Made by a program: the position numbers and the translations under genes | Shown here: piece after piece, positions 35,603 to 48,000 of the stretch | Layout: the number at the start of each line of letters is the position of its first letter | Position numbering within the stretch: the first letter of the stretch is position 1 | Notes under the pieces: generated by a model | Database searches by the model: none | What the model was told of the DNA's origin: nothing | The model's input: only the letters and a program-made list of their open reading frames with translations | Assembly (NCBI GenBank): GCA_030435675.1 | Contig: CM059625.1 | Location: forward strand, 806,001 to 870,000 | Source of the DNA: Steinernema hermaphroditum | Lineage: Eukaryota; Nematoda; Chromadorea; Rhabditida; Steinernematidae | DNA length: 64,000 bases | Direction: 5' to 3'

Positions 35603-38478
35603 ATGTTGGCTCCCGCCAAATGGGAGTCCCAGGGGCTGCTGATCCCGACAGCTTGCTACCAACATCACCCGACTCCGAGAAATCCGAGGTTTTTCGACCC
35701 TATGAATGAGATGCCTCGTGTGATCAAGGACGTGCGCAGTGGTCATGAATACTTTATGTCAATGTATCTCGGGAAGGTGAGTCGCCATATAACCGTGCTC
35801 TTAATAGAGTAGCTTAGTAGAAACGTGAAGTACAAATACCTAACTGCATCCAAAAAGAGGGAAACCGTTTTGGTTTTCCCGGTCTCTACGGAGAGAGGAC
35901 ATCAAAAAACTGTTCAGTGCGAAGAAAAAAGTAAAAGTTTGGAACTAATGCACAATAGATTTGAAATTTTTTCAAATTTTTTCCTTTGTCTCCAAAAACA
36001 CGTTTTGTGAAGGGAAAAAGCAGGATTCTCTAAATTGCTAACACCCAACAAACTTGTGTATAATATTTAAGTACAATGGTATATGTTTATTCAGGGTGGA
36101 TTCGGTCGATGTTTTCGGGCCGAAAGTGGTCGGGAACGATTTGCCATCAAAATAATCGACAAGAGCCGCTTAAAGAAGGATTCCCATTGGGTGAAGATCC
36201 GTAAAGAAATCGCAATACAGTCGCGCCTGGTGCACCCGAACATCCTTATGATGCACTCGTGCTTCGATTCGCCCACAGAGATCTTCATGATTCTCGAGTA
36301 CTGTTCTGAAGGTTCCCTACTGGACTGCACTCAAATGGCACAAGGTGAGCTTTTATTGAAAGAAAAAGCAGTCACAAATATTATCAACTGTGATGAGCAG
36401 AATCATCGGTCGGTAGAGTCACAGGCGTGTAGTATGATTCACATCCTCACTTCTTCGTTACAGGTCGCCGTCTGAGCGAACCGGAAGCTGTCGGATTCCT
36501 CTACCAACTTATGTCGGGAGTCAGCTACTTGCACGACAAGAAAGTTCTGCACCGAGATCTGAAGCCTGGAAACTTACTCCTGGACAAGAACGGTGTCCTG
36601 AAGGTGGCCGACTTTGGGCTCGCCTGCTTCATGGATGAGATTGACTATGGACGACAGCAGTCGGTCTGTGGAACTCCTAACTACATCTCTCCCGAGGTAA
36701 GTACATAATAAAGTGGCATCAGAAAACCGGTTTTCAGGTGTTGCGTCACTGTGGTCATTCACTAGCGTCAGAGGCCTGGGCAATCGGATGTATTTTTTAC
36801 TTCATGCTGGTTGGAATACCGCCATTCGAAACGGAATCCCTTGGAGCCACCTATGATCGCATCCGGCAGGGGAAATTTTACTTTCCTTCCAATGTTTTCA
36901 TTACGAATTATGCTCGACAGCTAATTGAACAGTAAGTCATTTTATAAATTGTGTATGCTGGGATGTATTATACATCGACTGATATACCATACTCTTACCA
37001 TTTTTTTATGTTAACTGTTCAACAGTGAATAATACTTGTATTTAAGACTTCTGGACATAAACCCCGAAACCCGCCTTCTGCCACAGAAAATTCTCGCCCA
37101 TCGGATCTTCCATCGCAGCCCAACTGCCGGCTCTATGGGTCCTCGTTTTTCTAAGTAAGAACAGTTAGTATTTGTAAACCTCTTGACAAAAGCATGTTCA
37201 GGTCCGCGTCAAACCTTCTGGTCTTGGGTAGCGAAGGCCACACGATGCTGGATACGCATTCGGGTAAGGGAAGCGCCACACCGCCGCACGTGACCTCCCG
37301 ATTGCTCGCCGAAAGTTCACTGAGTCGCTACTCTAGCACAGCCGACATCGCAAGTCGCGGCGTGCACAGCCGCACTGACTATGTAAGTCCTGTTGAAGGA
37401 TATAAGGATGATCATCTGATCGGACAATATTTAGAATGGCAACAACCTAAAGATGCTCTACAGCGACAGTCCGCCCCTCAGCGACGATTGCGTTGTTCCG
37501 ACCGTGAACAACACCCGCTATTCATTCACGCAGAGCCTTGAAATTTATATCGAAACGTTGGATTCGCTACTTGCTGGTGATTCTAGAACGAGTAAGTTGG
37601 ACCTTACCAAGCATTTACTGCATATAACTTTTCATTGATTGCCTAATGAGAACGATTACCATGTAACACAAAATCAATATGTTCATTTCCAGACATGCTG
37701 GAGTTACGTGAAATGCCGCGTGACATGCTGTGCATCTTATGCTGGATCGACTATCGCAACGCTTACGGCTTCGGGTGCACTTTAAATGATGGCACGCGAT
37801 CCCTCCACTTCAATGACGGTTGCTCGATCTCTCAACGTGGCCAACTCATGGGATTCCTGCCCAAACCCACTTCTGTACTGCGCGATCCCTATGAGTGGTT
37901 CGACACAGGGGACGAGTTCGCTTGTCCAGCGAATCTACGTGACAAGCGTAATCTCCTGGCTTATACGAGCAACTACATGGCTCGCGAGCTGTGCAGTACA
38001 TTCAGTGAAAACCTCTCGGATAGCCGTTTGGACGAAAACCGAGAACTAACTTATATTGTGTCGGCACATCAAAAAGGCGAGCAGATTATCATGGGCTTAA
38101 GCAACGGAACGTGCCAGGTGGGTTTTTTTGCCTTGCTTTACTAGTGTAAATATATCATACTTTTTGGTAATGTTAATGTCTTAAAGTTTGCAAATTTAAG
38201 TTTCATTCTAACTCTTTGTTGTTCTATTATCACGTTATTTCCAGATGAACGACAAAGAATCGCATTCGAAATACGTTCTTGGTATTGACGACTGTGGCGG
38301 AGTGACCCTCACCATCCTCTCCGGTGAATCTACCACTAGTTACTCAGTTCATCTTGGCGCTGGCCGCAAACCTATGCAGCTTGAGGCCAACGGCCTGCGA
38401 AAGTTCCGGGAACTACTTGCCACTCAACACCGACTACTCATCCGACCGAATCGCTCGATTTGCTCCACCGATTGTTGA
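35603..38478 (+). CDS. Polo-like kinase with polo-box domain (PLK1-3 type)
   Basis: Nine exons, 35603-35776, 36095-36344, 36464-36696, 36738-36931, 37047-37154, 37202-37382, 37435-37591, 37693-38117 and 38245-38478, give 651 residues. The kinase (about residues 48-308) has GKGGFGRCF, the AIK lysine, [11 protein letters not shown] and [10 protein letters not shown]. The linker is Ser-rich. The polo-box domain (about 432-651) has [12 protein letters not shown], whose Trp matches PLK1 Trp414, and a second box with SHSKYVLG, whose His and Lys match the PLK1 phosphopeptide pair His538/Lys540. PLKs drive mitotic entry, centrosome maturation and meiotic pairing. [15 protein letters not shown] and the full polo-box place it with PLK1-3, not PLK4/ZYG-1. 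Odd points: the activation-loop residue is Ser, and subdomain IX reads SEAWAIG rather than D-x-W. CTTTCAG lies ten bases before the ATG, and AATAAA is at 38770. The exon 7 acceptor is the least certain junction. Confidence 0.9.
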
Positions 38479-39586
38479 TGCCCACTCTCCTGGTCTCAAA
38501 ATATTATATCTCGCTCCCATCCATAGCGCTGAAAATTGCTCCTTGTTCGGGTCCCATTAGGTCACAAAACGGATCGTCCCCTTCCCTCGTAATAATTACA
38601 TGTAACCCACTGTCCCTACCTTCCTACATGCCCTTTCAACTGCAGTTCTGCAAGTCTTTGCCTAAAACGGGTTTGACAATCACGACGCAATCATTGCCGT
38701 CCACTACGCTCCACCTTGTAATTGCTCAGATTGATGAAGAAACGAATTGTAAATAAGTGAAGATTATGAAATAAATACGATGTATACAACAAGTGCCACC
38801 TAATCCAGCCCTCCAACAAGATAGCGTGTATAACAGAGTATAACAGAACAGAGAAAAAAAACTATCCGGTTTTGTGATGTTATTTGTGTTATATTAAGGC
38901 CGCTATGCACTTCCGTGGAGAAGAATGAATTGAGTCGATAATATTATGTTTCTGGATACTTCCAATCCTATCCATGTTAAGTTCTGAATGCACAATGCTT
39001 ACCAGCTGAACCAGACGATGTAACCTCCCCCCGATAGTACTGATCCATTCTCGGCCAGTTGTGAGACGGTCTACTAGGGAGTCGTTCGCTTATGACCGCA
39101 TTAATTCATCTGCTCCCAGGCAAGGTCCGTGCGTAGAGGGAACGGCTGATCTGAGCGCAGGTTTCGGCGAAGCGCTATGCCTTGAGCCTTCCAATTATCC
39201 ACTCTTAACCAATGTGCCCTCAGCACCGCTCCAGTCATTTTTTTCTTATACGCGAGCTGGATACTGTTCTTTTTAAAATCTAATATTGATACGAAAGAGG
39301 CGTTTAGTGCCTTTGCGTTTGAGATACTAATCAATATCGGCAGACAGCCGCTGCCACGCCACACACGACGCTCTGTTCCTACTTTGGTTGCGGCTGTCTC
39401 CTCTTCTTGCAGTTGCACACAGCGATAAAGATAGACCGCTGTGGTTCGCCGAATTGGCAGATAGCGAAGCATTTTTAGAATTTTATTTCGCTTCAGAAGT
39501 GTGCAGTTCAGAAACTTGTGGCGCTATCCGACCAAGCCGAGTGTTTTTCATAGTTCATTTATCTCTTCAGGGGCCATTCTCCGGTA
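38479..39586. other. Intergenic region between PLK and the RRM gene
   Basis: This 1.1 kb contains the PLK polyadenylation signal at 38770-38775 and a short direct repeat, GTATAACAGA, at 38830-38850. A TCTTCAG acceptor at about 39563-39570 probably marks the start of the RRM gene transcript. No other coding exon is evident. Confidence 0.5.
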
Positions 39587-42330
39587 ATGAGTGGTATATA
39601 CTGGCATGTGAATAATAAGAGAGATGTGGTCGTTCGTCCAGCAAGTCGGATATCTCGTCCGCCAAACTCATATCGACCTCCTGCATGTGAGCCTCGACAA
39701 TTCCGCGAGTCGCGCACACCTCGACACGAACGCAAGGTGTTCCTCGGAGGACTGCCGAAAAGCACAACCGAAGGTATCATTCATCAAACGTCGGCAAGGC
39801 CTAGCAAAAAGAGGCTCGGAAACAAAAGAGGCCGCAATGTTTTGTAATAAGATACTTTTTGAGAGCTACTATTAGGTTGATGCAAAAGAAATGTCGATTT
39901 TTGTTAAAAAGAAAATTGATCATGAAAGTATAATAATCAAAAGCTGAACCCAAAAGACATTCACCATTAGTATTCACGAGTTGTCGCCTATGTCCACGTA
40001 GAGAGTGAATGCCTTACTGAACGAATTCATAGTGGTTTGGACTTGAAAAAGTTTGTGACTCAAATTTTGACTTCCTCACATCTTTTGATTTTTTTTCTGC
40101 CAAGGAGCACTGCATCGACAGGAATAAGTGATAGTCAGGTGGAGCGATGTCTGTGCTATAAGGCGGTCAAACAACTATCCTTGATATTGCGAAGGAGGAT
40201 TCCAATCATAGTGATTGTTGTTGATTTTTTATACATTTTGCCCCCTGATTTCCACTACCATTTTCGGGCCATCTGACTACAACGACCCTTTTTTCACACC
40301 TATTGATCTTTCAAATGGCATACAAGCGTCTCATAGTGGTTGATTAATTAACGTTCACAAACGCTTTCGTGAGTTCTCGAGCAGGTTGCTTTCGGATTCA
40401 GCTCAACAACCTCTTTTAATGCTGCGTCACCCAAAAATTTGGGACGTTTTCCATGTGCTTCGTCTTTAAAGCACTTATCTCCATCTCAGAATCGCTGAAC
40501 CCACCACTCGCACATGCATTCGGACGGGACATCTTCTTCCAGCACTTAACACGGGCTACTGTGAAATTAGGCAGGAAACTTGCTTTGTTTGAAGTTGTGT
40601 GGTATGCAAATCCGCACTGGGCACTTTTTCTCGATCATGTTTAACGCAAAATTTTATTTTAATTAGAAAGGGCCAGCGGGACGGAATATATATCAAACGA
40701 TGCGCGAGTGCAAGCTCTACAAGAATTATTAATTATGTCATACAGAAACTTATTATAATGAAAGAAAGAACAAAATCAACATGATCGACATTTCTTTTGC
40801 ATCAACCTAATATTTTAAGTGAGGAATTCGGACAATTATATTGGGTTGATGCATAATAAATGAGCCTTTTTGAAAGTAGATATTTATTACCAAAAAGGCA
40901 CACAATCTAATCAAGGTATTTGCCGCTAGCATCAGCAACTTCAGCCCACTTTATGGCCCGCATTCGGATTCCTCGTTCGTAGAGTACCCGAGGTTTAAAA
41001 TCGAAAAATGGTTTTGGTCAAATTTTCGACCTCTTCACCTTATTCTCAGTGGCTTTCTCTGATATCTTCATTTACGGACGCGTACAGATGACAGTAAGAT
41101 AGAGCTAACAGAGCTCTATACGAACAACGAACATGAGTCTCACAGCTCAAAGTGGAGAGCCTTTGTGGGGGTCAACTTGAAAATACACGGCCTCGGAGAG
41201 TCGTATTTTTTAGGAATACAAGGGCCATTTTTTCTACATTTGGCCTCTTTTTCCTTAAAGTAGAAATGAGCTCGTGAAGTCACTATGTGGGCATGATAGC
41301 TGTGAGCGACGGCTATCTGCTGCATGTCCCCGTTCCCTGTTATAGTACTTAACCATTTGGAAACATTGGAGTTGATGGAACATGGTGATCCGAAACGGCC
41401 ATCGTTTTGAGTTAGCCCATGCTGTGATATACGACGACCGCAGCGGTAGGTGCATTCAATAGGCAAGAACCAAGGATGTACGTGGTAGAAGGCAGTCACC
41501 GTCCATCACACAAATGCTACCATAGGAAGTCCATACATCACTTCGTATTTCGCCATCTCGAGGTGCCAAAAAATGATCATAAAAACAAAATAGACCCCCA
41601 ACATCAAGAGGAATGTAACGGACAAGCCGCCAATGATGATGTAGAGTGAGAGCTAAATGTACTCAACAACGCACCAATCAATTATACCCCAGGAGTAAAT
41701 ATTGTAAAAATAAAGGATGTTTACCAAGGGGCTCATTTTCAATGCATCAACCCAATAGTTCCATGGCAAAATCAAGTTCTAATTCCAAGAAAATCATTTT
41801 TTAGTGAGCATGCATAAGAGCGGCAAGGAGTTGCAATATAATTGATATTCTATTATATTTCAGATGACCTTCTTCTCCACTTTGGGCGATATGGCGAGAT
41901 CCAAAAAGCAACTGTTGTGCGGAACGAAAATGGAGAGTCGCGAGGCTTCGGATACATATTGTTCACCGAGAAGGATTGCATGAAGAAAGTCCTAAATCCT
42001 CACTTCGCGCATGTTGTCAGAGGCCGTGAGCTAGACGTCAAGTGTGTGCAACCCCTAAATGCCGGAATAACCACCCGCCCGGATGAAAGCGATCGTGTCA
42101 TGATCAATCAGTTCCAAGGCACTGCTGTGAAGCGCCCGGAAAACGGTCGAGCACCTAGAGGCGTACGGCAGCAAGGCAAGGATCACCGACCGCCATGGGA
42201 TACGGGTATCAAATATGATCATTGGCGACTTCAGCAGATTGAGTTGGGTATAGTCCGTGAAGGCGAACCGGAGGAAAGGCCAAAGAGTGCCGATCTCATT
42301 CACTTCGACGAACCCCTCATTCAGCTTTAA
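39587..42330 (+). CDS. Single-RRM RNA-binding protein, function unknown
   Basis: Two exons, 39587-39773 and 41864-42330, encode 217 residues. One RRM spans about residues 49-130. RNP2 is KVFLGGLP in exon 1 and RNP1 is SRGFGYILF in exon 2, so the large intron splits the RRM right after STTE. The VFLGGLP...RGFGYI pattern is of the hnRNP A/Musashi/DAZAP kind. The flanks differ from those families: a basic, Pro-rich N terminus and a tail with DHRPPWDTGIKYDHW. I do not recognise the specific orthologue. It probably binds single-stranded RNA. The 2.09 kb intron is almost filled by two mariner elements, whereas most other introns in this window are much shorter. A TCTTCAG lies before the ATG. An additional upstream exon is possible. 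Confidence 0.8.
39872..40810 (-). mobile_element. Degenerate mariner transposon, copy 1
   Basis: The element is 939 bp and ends in perfect 27-base inverted repeats starting TTAGGTTGATGC, flanked by TA on both sides (39870-39871 and 40811-40812), as expected of Tc1/mariner insertion. Full mariners are near 1.3 kb, so this copy is internally deleted. Read on the minus strand, the 40560-40390 part gives mariner N-terminal domain residues (CEWWVQRF, then DGDKCFKDEAHGKRP) interrupted by stops, and the other end gives a weak C-terminal remnant. It cannot encode active transposase. It lies in the intron of the RRM gene, in the opposite orientation. Confidence 0.9.
40841..41755 (-). mobile_element. 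Second mariner-like element, copy 2
   Basis: This 915 bp element has inverted ends starting TTGGGTTGATGCAT, imperfect further in, flanked by TA at 40839-40840 and 41756-41757. It starts only 28 bases after copy 1 and belongs to a different subfamily by its termini. On the minus strand, about 41000-40910 reads LYERGIRMRAIKWAEVADAS, matching the C-terminal end of mariner transposase. The remainder is not transposase that I can recognise and includes a membrane-like frame at about 41655-41507. Non-autonomous. Confidence 0.82.
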
Positions 42331-42607
42331 TATTCTTATATCGTCGTTTGTTACGTGTCTGATCTTATTCTGTCTCAAAGAAACTAGTTTTATGATCTGT
42401 TGAACGAACTCTGATTTTGAAAACACAACCGTGTATACCTTTCTTCAAGTATTCCTAATTTGGTTTATATTATGTGATGTTATATCCCAGACAGTGTTTC
42501 TGCACAAATTGTGATATTGATTATGTCAGCAACCTTCTAGATTCTTCTGATCTGATGTGAATAATATATCATTATTACTTCGGCATTGCTAATTACAGAA
42601 AGTTATG
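42331..42607. other. Convergent spacer, RRM gene and ACAD gene
   Basis: This AT-rich 277-base interval between two convergent stops presumably holds both 3' UTRs. No other feature is seen. Confidence 0.5.
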
Positions 42608-44135
42608 TCATTGCATATTAGTATATTTTGCTATGATAGAAAGCATGACTTCGTCACATCCTCCTGCTATGGAAAACAGCCTTAAATCTCGATGGAAGCG
42701 ACTCACTGGATTGTCCCATGTGTAGCCGTTGCCGCCCCAATACTGCAAGAAGTGTCCATTACAAAAGTTATTTTTGATTTGTTCTACCTGTATACAACAA
42801 TCCGTCACGTTTCGCGCTAATCTTCCTGCTTTTAGCTTTCCCATGCTAGCTAAAACAGTAACGTCGGCACCATTCAACCTTTCGATAACAGCTCTGTAAA
42901 GTAGTGATCTCACAGACTCCAACTCCGTCTGAAGCTCGGCCAACTTGAACGGAATTGTTTGATTGCAGATGAGAGGCTTTCCAAAGGCATTGCGGGTCCT
43001 TGCGTACTCAAGAGTGAGGTCAATACATCGCTGCATCGGTTCAAGAACTGAAATCAAACTTGTATTTGTAGGGTTACAATAGTAGTACGTACGAACTGCG
43101 ATCGCCACTAGGCGTTCATCTTGAAACTGTAGCATTTGATATACAAATCCTCGGCCTTCCTCGCCGATGATATTCTTCTTCGGCACTTTGACATTATCGA
43201 AATAAATTTCTGCGGTATCCGACGAGTGCATGCCTAGTTTTTCGATGCGCGTTTCTCGATGGACACCTAAAGGGATCTCGTTTTGTGAAGGAACGCTTTT
43301 CGCTTACCGGGTTCGTCCAGCCGAACGCAAATTAAGCTCTTGTTGCGATGGGGCGAGTCTTTGTTGTTGGTATTCGCAAGAAGGCAAATCCAGTCGGCCT
43401 GATTTCCGTTCGTGATCCACTGCTTACTTCCATTGATAAGCAGATCGTCACCGCTAGGACGCGCTGTCGTCTTGATAGCTAAAAAGGTGTTGAATTTTTT
43501 TCAGAGCCAGACACGAACCAGCAACATCACTTCCTGCAGATGGTTCGCTGACACCGAGGCATGCAACCAAATCTCCCGAAAGCGAGGGCGTGAGAAATTC
43601 TTGCTTCAGATAGTTGGAGCCAAAGGTTGACAATGCGGGGGTTGCCATGTCACTCTGAAATTTGGAGATGTCGAGTGAACAAACTAAACAATGCTGTAGC
43701 TTTAATGCCTATCTATTTAATGCACTACGGAATACTTATAGATCCTATATCCGCTGAAACTTACTTGGACCTCAATAGCCATAGGAATGCCGGCACAACT
43801 CACTCTTCCCAACTCCTCGGCCACAGCGATGGAATAACTGAAATCAAGCCCAAGGCCTCCATATTCTGCAACCAATGAAAAAAATCTACTAACTTAAAAT
43901 TGTGACTGCACTCACCAACCGGTTTGTTCACACCGAACACTCCGACATCGCCTAGACCTTTAAAGACGTTGTGAGCGGGAAATTTTTTCACCTTTTCCCA
44001 TTCATCGACAAACGGATTTATTGACTTATCAATAAAGCCGCCGACAGACGCCCGAAACTCCCAGTGTCGTGGGCCGTACAGAATGTGCGTGGCCGGAGCG
44101 ACCGGCCGTAGAAGCGACTTCTTCGCGAACGACAT
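42608..44135 (-). CDS. Acyl-CoA dehydrogenase family protein
   Basis: Seven exons in order, 44135-43916, 43865-43765, 43654-43519, 43478-43308, 43266-43093, 43047-42788 and 42742-42608, encode 398 residues. The ACAD fold is well covered: YGGLGLDFSYSIAVAEELGR, LGVSEPSAGSDVA, INGSKQWITNGNQADW, AEIYFDNVKVPKKNIIGEEG and the C-terminal QYWGGNGYTWDNPVSRFHRD. These flavoproteins oxidise acyl-CoA thioesters, usually in mitochondria. The position of the SCAD/MCAD catalytic glutamate (YEGT) reads IAGG, while a glutamate is present in QDERLV, as in the LCAD/IVD arrangement. The chain length or branched-chain preference is therefore unknown. C. elegans has many acdh genes, and I do not choose one. The introns at 43092-43048 and 42787-42743 are each 45 bases and in frame. 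Confidence 0.9.
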
Positions 44136-45009
44136 CGAAGCAAGAATTGGCGATTAAACAGGAATGCGGCGGATAACAATAGAACAGCTCGGGGTATCCA
44201 CGAAGAACTTGGATATAGGCGCTGACTAGTTTGTGCGTTTGTGGTGGAATATGAGTGGCTGAAGAGATGGAACCAACCTTCAAAAGGTTCACAAGATGAC
44301 TAACGCGGTCAAGTGGGCATAATGCATTTCGATCTAGATGAGCTGAGCAGAGAAACGGACTGGTGATTTTTTGTCCAAAATAACCAATTGTAATTTATGT
44401 GTACCCAAGATCGATGATGCCTCACGCGCTTTGCGCGTAATACATTCCAAATACACATAGTGACGAAGGAGGTTTCATTTTGGTTTCCTAAACCATTGAA
44501 AGGTCAATGGCTTCAAGATTGGAGTTATTGTCATGTGGATTACGTTGACTAACGCGCCAAAAAGGTGAGAAGATCGTAGTGCAACTGCGAGAAAAGCATG
44601 AACAGCCTTGCGTATAATGATGTCCAACAAAACTGTGAATACCAAAGCAGATAAATGCGGTGTTACCGACGAGGATCTTTCGTTTTTCGTTGGAAATTCT
44701 TACTAACAAACTAAAAACAAAAAGTGGGAAGCACGCCTCACAAGATTGCACCGTAGCAGTATTAAGTCCTTTATTCGAATACTCTCTCACAACAAATTGC
44801 ACCGTGTCGGAACAGAAATTTTGCTCGTACTTGGTTACCATTACCATGAAAGCAATAAATCATCTACAATATCTATGTATATTTGACTGGGCAAGCTCAT
44901 CTCCTACATTCGACAAGTGTGCAATAGAAAGAAAGGCAAAACGTGACGTATAACTCTATAATACTTCAATACGACAGTGAGCAAAAATGATTGGGTCATG
45001 ATGCAGCGT
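44136..45009. other. Intergenic region, ACAD start to vab-19 end
   Basis: About 0.87 kb between two minus-strand genes. It holds the ACAD promoter or 5' end and the vab-19 3' UTR. A 119-codon minus frame at 44847-44488 is Ser/Thr-rich with no motif and is not called as a gene. Confidence 0.45.
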
Positions 45010-48000
45010 TTATCGAATCGGCGATCCACGCTCTTTTCGGGCGTGATTGAGATGAGCGTAGAGTAGCATTCCTATCTCGCGATGGCGGTTTTCGACAGCG
45101 ATCGAGAGAGCAGTTGAGCTGTCCTGAACAAAATGTGTGATAAAGAACATGTGAACAGCAACTAACGCAGTCAACAATGGACGCATCGATTTCGGCATGC
45201 TTTAGAAGGAGTCGGACGACTTCAGTGTGGCCGTGTTCGGCGGCACACATGAGCGCCGTCGAACCTTCTTCATCTTGGATGTTCACATCAGCTCCAGAGG
45301 CGAGGAGTAGTTTAGTGCCTTCCACGTTGCCATGAGATGCTGCCAACATAAGGGCAGTTTGACCATGCTAGAAAAAATATATTAGATTAGAATTTAATTT
45401 ACGTTAGAACTTTGAGTAGAGCTCGATCGATTACATATCACCTAAATCCGCAAAAAACAGCTACGTACCTGTTCAGCCTTCTTGTTGACATCGCCATGCT
45501 GGAATAGTCGCTGAACCACAGCCGAAACGACTCCATGCTCATCATTCAGATCGGCGAGGGCTGCCAGCATCAAAGCGGAGTAGCCTGCCTTGTTGGTGGC
45601 GTCGATGTTGCACTTCCGGCAATCGAGCAACACACCAACAACTCCGAAATTTCCATGACTGACAGCATAGTGAAGTGCAGTGTTCTCGTTCTGATCAGTC
45701 ATGTTCACTATGGTGATCATCATTTCCGGCGGGTATTCTTCGAGCGCGTCGAGGAATCCTTCCACTTGATTAGCACTGGCCGTGCGTCGAGCAGCAGTTT
45801 TCAGCCACTCGTGCTGAATGTACTTGACCGCCCAATCGGTCGTATCACTGATCTCCTCCGTGGGATTCATCAGATGATTATTGAGGGTCGAAAGGGCTTC
45901 GCGAAGAGGAGTGGTCAGTTCAAAATCGGCTTCATTGTTGAGTTCCGTTGTGTCATAGCTGCCTTCCGAATCGGATGAGGATGTCGAACTAAATTAATTG
46001 ACAAATAAACATCTTTATCCATAAGTTTTTACCTGTTATCGTCTTCTCTGTCATCGATAATAACTTGTCGTTCTCGTGGCAGAGAATTTGACCGGTAGGC
46101 GCTGTGAAGCGATCTCATTTCGGAGCGAAGAGGTGTGAGGCGGTCGGCAGCTTCTTCCAACTAAAATTACTTCATGTTATACTTGTTTTCTACGTCAGAC
46201 TCGGCCATCTGTTCCACTATTTTCTTTTGTTAATCTGCATTACTGAAGCACATGTGTGCTCTAGTCGAAAACACGTGTACAACATTTCCTAGGGTATGAG
46301 GCTGGCGTTTTACTATATTTTCCAGCTTGTTCTTCTTCAAAGCTTACCTCGTCAGGGGTTTCACCGTGTTCGACTGGAGGAGTATATCGGCTGATCTTTG
46401 GCCTTGGAATCTTTGCCGGAATTGGTTCAGGAACTTTCGATATTGGTGGCGTGACTTCCTTTTTCAGCTCCACCTTTCCTCTTAAGGCTTCACGCGGCTT
46501 TCCAATGGGAGTCGATGGTCCGGCAGAGGAATCGATGTTTGCCGCGGTTTTGTGTTGATCGGCAATGTAGCTCAGATCATCGCCTCTGACCCTCTCCACA
46601 CGGAAACTCTTCGAGGTGGCATGTCCTCTCACAAACGATGTAGATTGCGGTTGATCCGTAAGAAGCTTTTTAACAGCGTTGGACACTGCCGGGTCGCATC
46701 GCTTTAAATCAAGCGATTCAGGAGCCGGTGTTCCTTCTCCATCGGATTCGGATTCTATCTTTGGAGGGTCGTCATGTTGTTCACTTCCTACTTCGCTTGT
46801 CTCTTCCATTGTAGTGGTGTTTTCGTCAGAGTCCTTTCGAGTTAGCTCAGGCACAACTTGCTCCTGCTCCTCTGATGGCTTTTCTTCGGCTACGGTCATC
46901 AGTGACTGTGAACAGACGGAGCACAGGTCGCAACTTTGACCATCCACTGGTTTTCCTTGCGGTATGAGCCATAAACTATCGGCGATCTCACTGTCTGTGA
47001 GTACTCGTGGTTCGTCGCGATCTTTCTCATCTAAAAATGTTGTTGTAAAAGATATTATCTTATGATGTCTCTACAAACCCTCAATTTCAGTCTGGCACCC
47101 ATAATCGAACGTTTCCTTCTCTAAGCAGTCGGTCTCCACAGCTGAATCGCATGTGTCCACTGTGCTATTCACAGCTACCGTAGCATACGAATAAGATTCC
47201 GTAGCGGTAGCAACAGTCGAAACCGCAGTGCATTCGGTCTGAGTAGTCCCTTCAAGATTGAATTCGTGCCAAGAGGTCATTGTAGCGTTTGTAGACGTTT
47301 CAGGATTAATGACTGCGTCCGTATTGGTGGAAGCATTCACGAGGGTTGGTCCTTGGGGAACGTCTGTTTCCATCGCTGAATCACAGGTTTCCACGGCAGT
47401 GGTTTCAGTAATAGTGGAGACTGTCCGAGAGGGGATTTTTGGTGGAGGATAGTTGACGTTAAAGCCGATCGTCCGCTTCTCCGGAGGTGGAATAGGAGAA
47501 TTTGAGTTTTCACGGAAATAGTCGGCTGATTTCGGAGCAGGTGCAGCTTCTTTCTGGGCATATATGTCCTCTAGCCTAGAAAGTAACAGTCATATTCAAA
47601 TATGTTTCTGCATGTTTACCTGTTCATCAATTCATCGACCTTTCCTTTCAGTCCATTGCATTCCAAACAATTGTGCGGTTTAGCTTCTTTTTTTGTTGGT
47701 GCATTATTTGAATCCACTTTCTGTAGTTCATTGTCCTGCGGGTATTGGACAGTAGTCAAGAGATGTGTTGGTCGACTCAGTGAGGAATACGAGCGAACCA
47801 GTCCAGGTGTTGGTTGTGAGGAAATGGTCGGGCTCGTGGAGATATTACGGTATTCAAGGTTCGCCCGTTGAAGAACGGGTGATTTGGTTGCGTAAATTGA
47901 ACGTGACGAATATGGCGTACGCGAGAAATCGATGGCTGATCCTGGTCGGTTTGTAAATTCATCGGCCTGAATAAACAAAGATGTTGAAATGCGTGATGTT

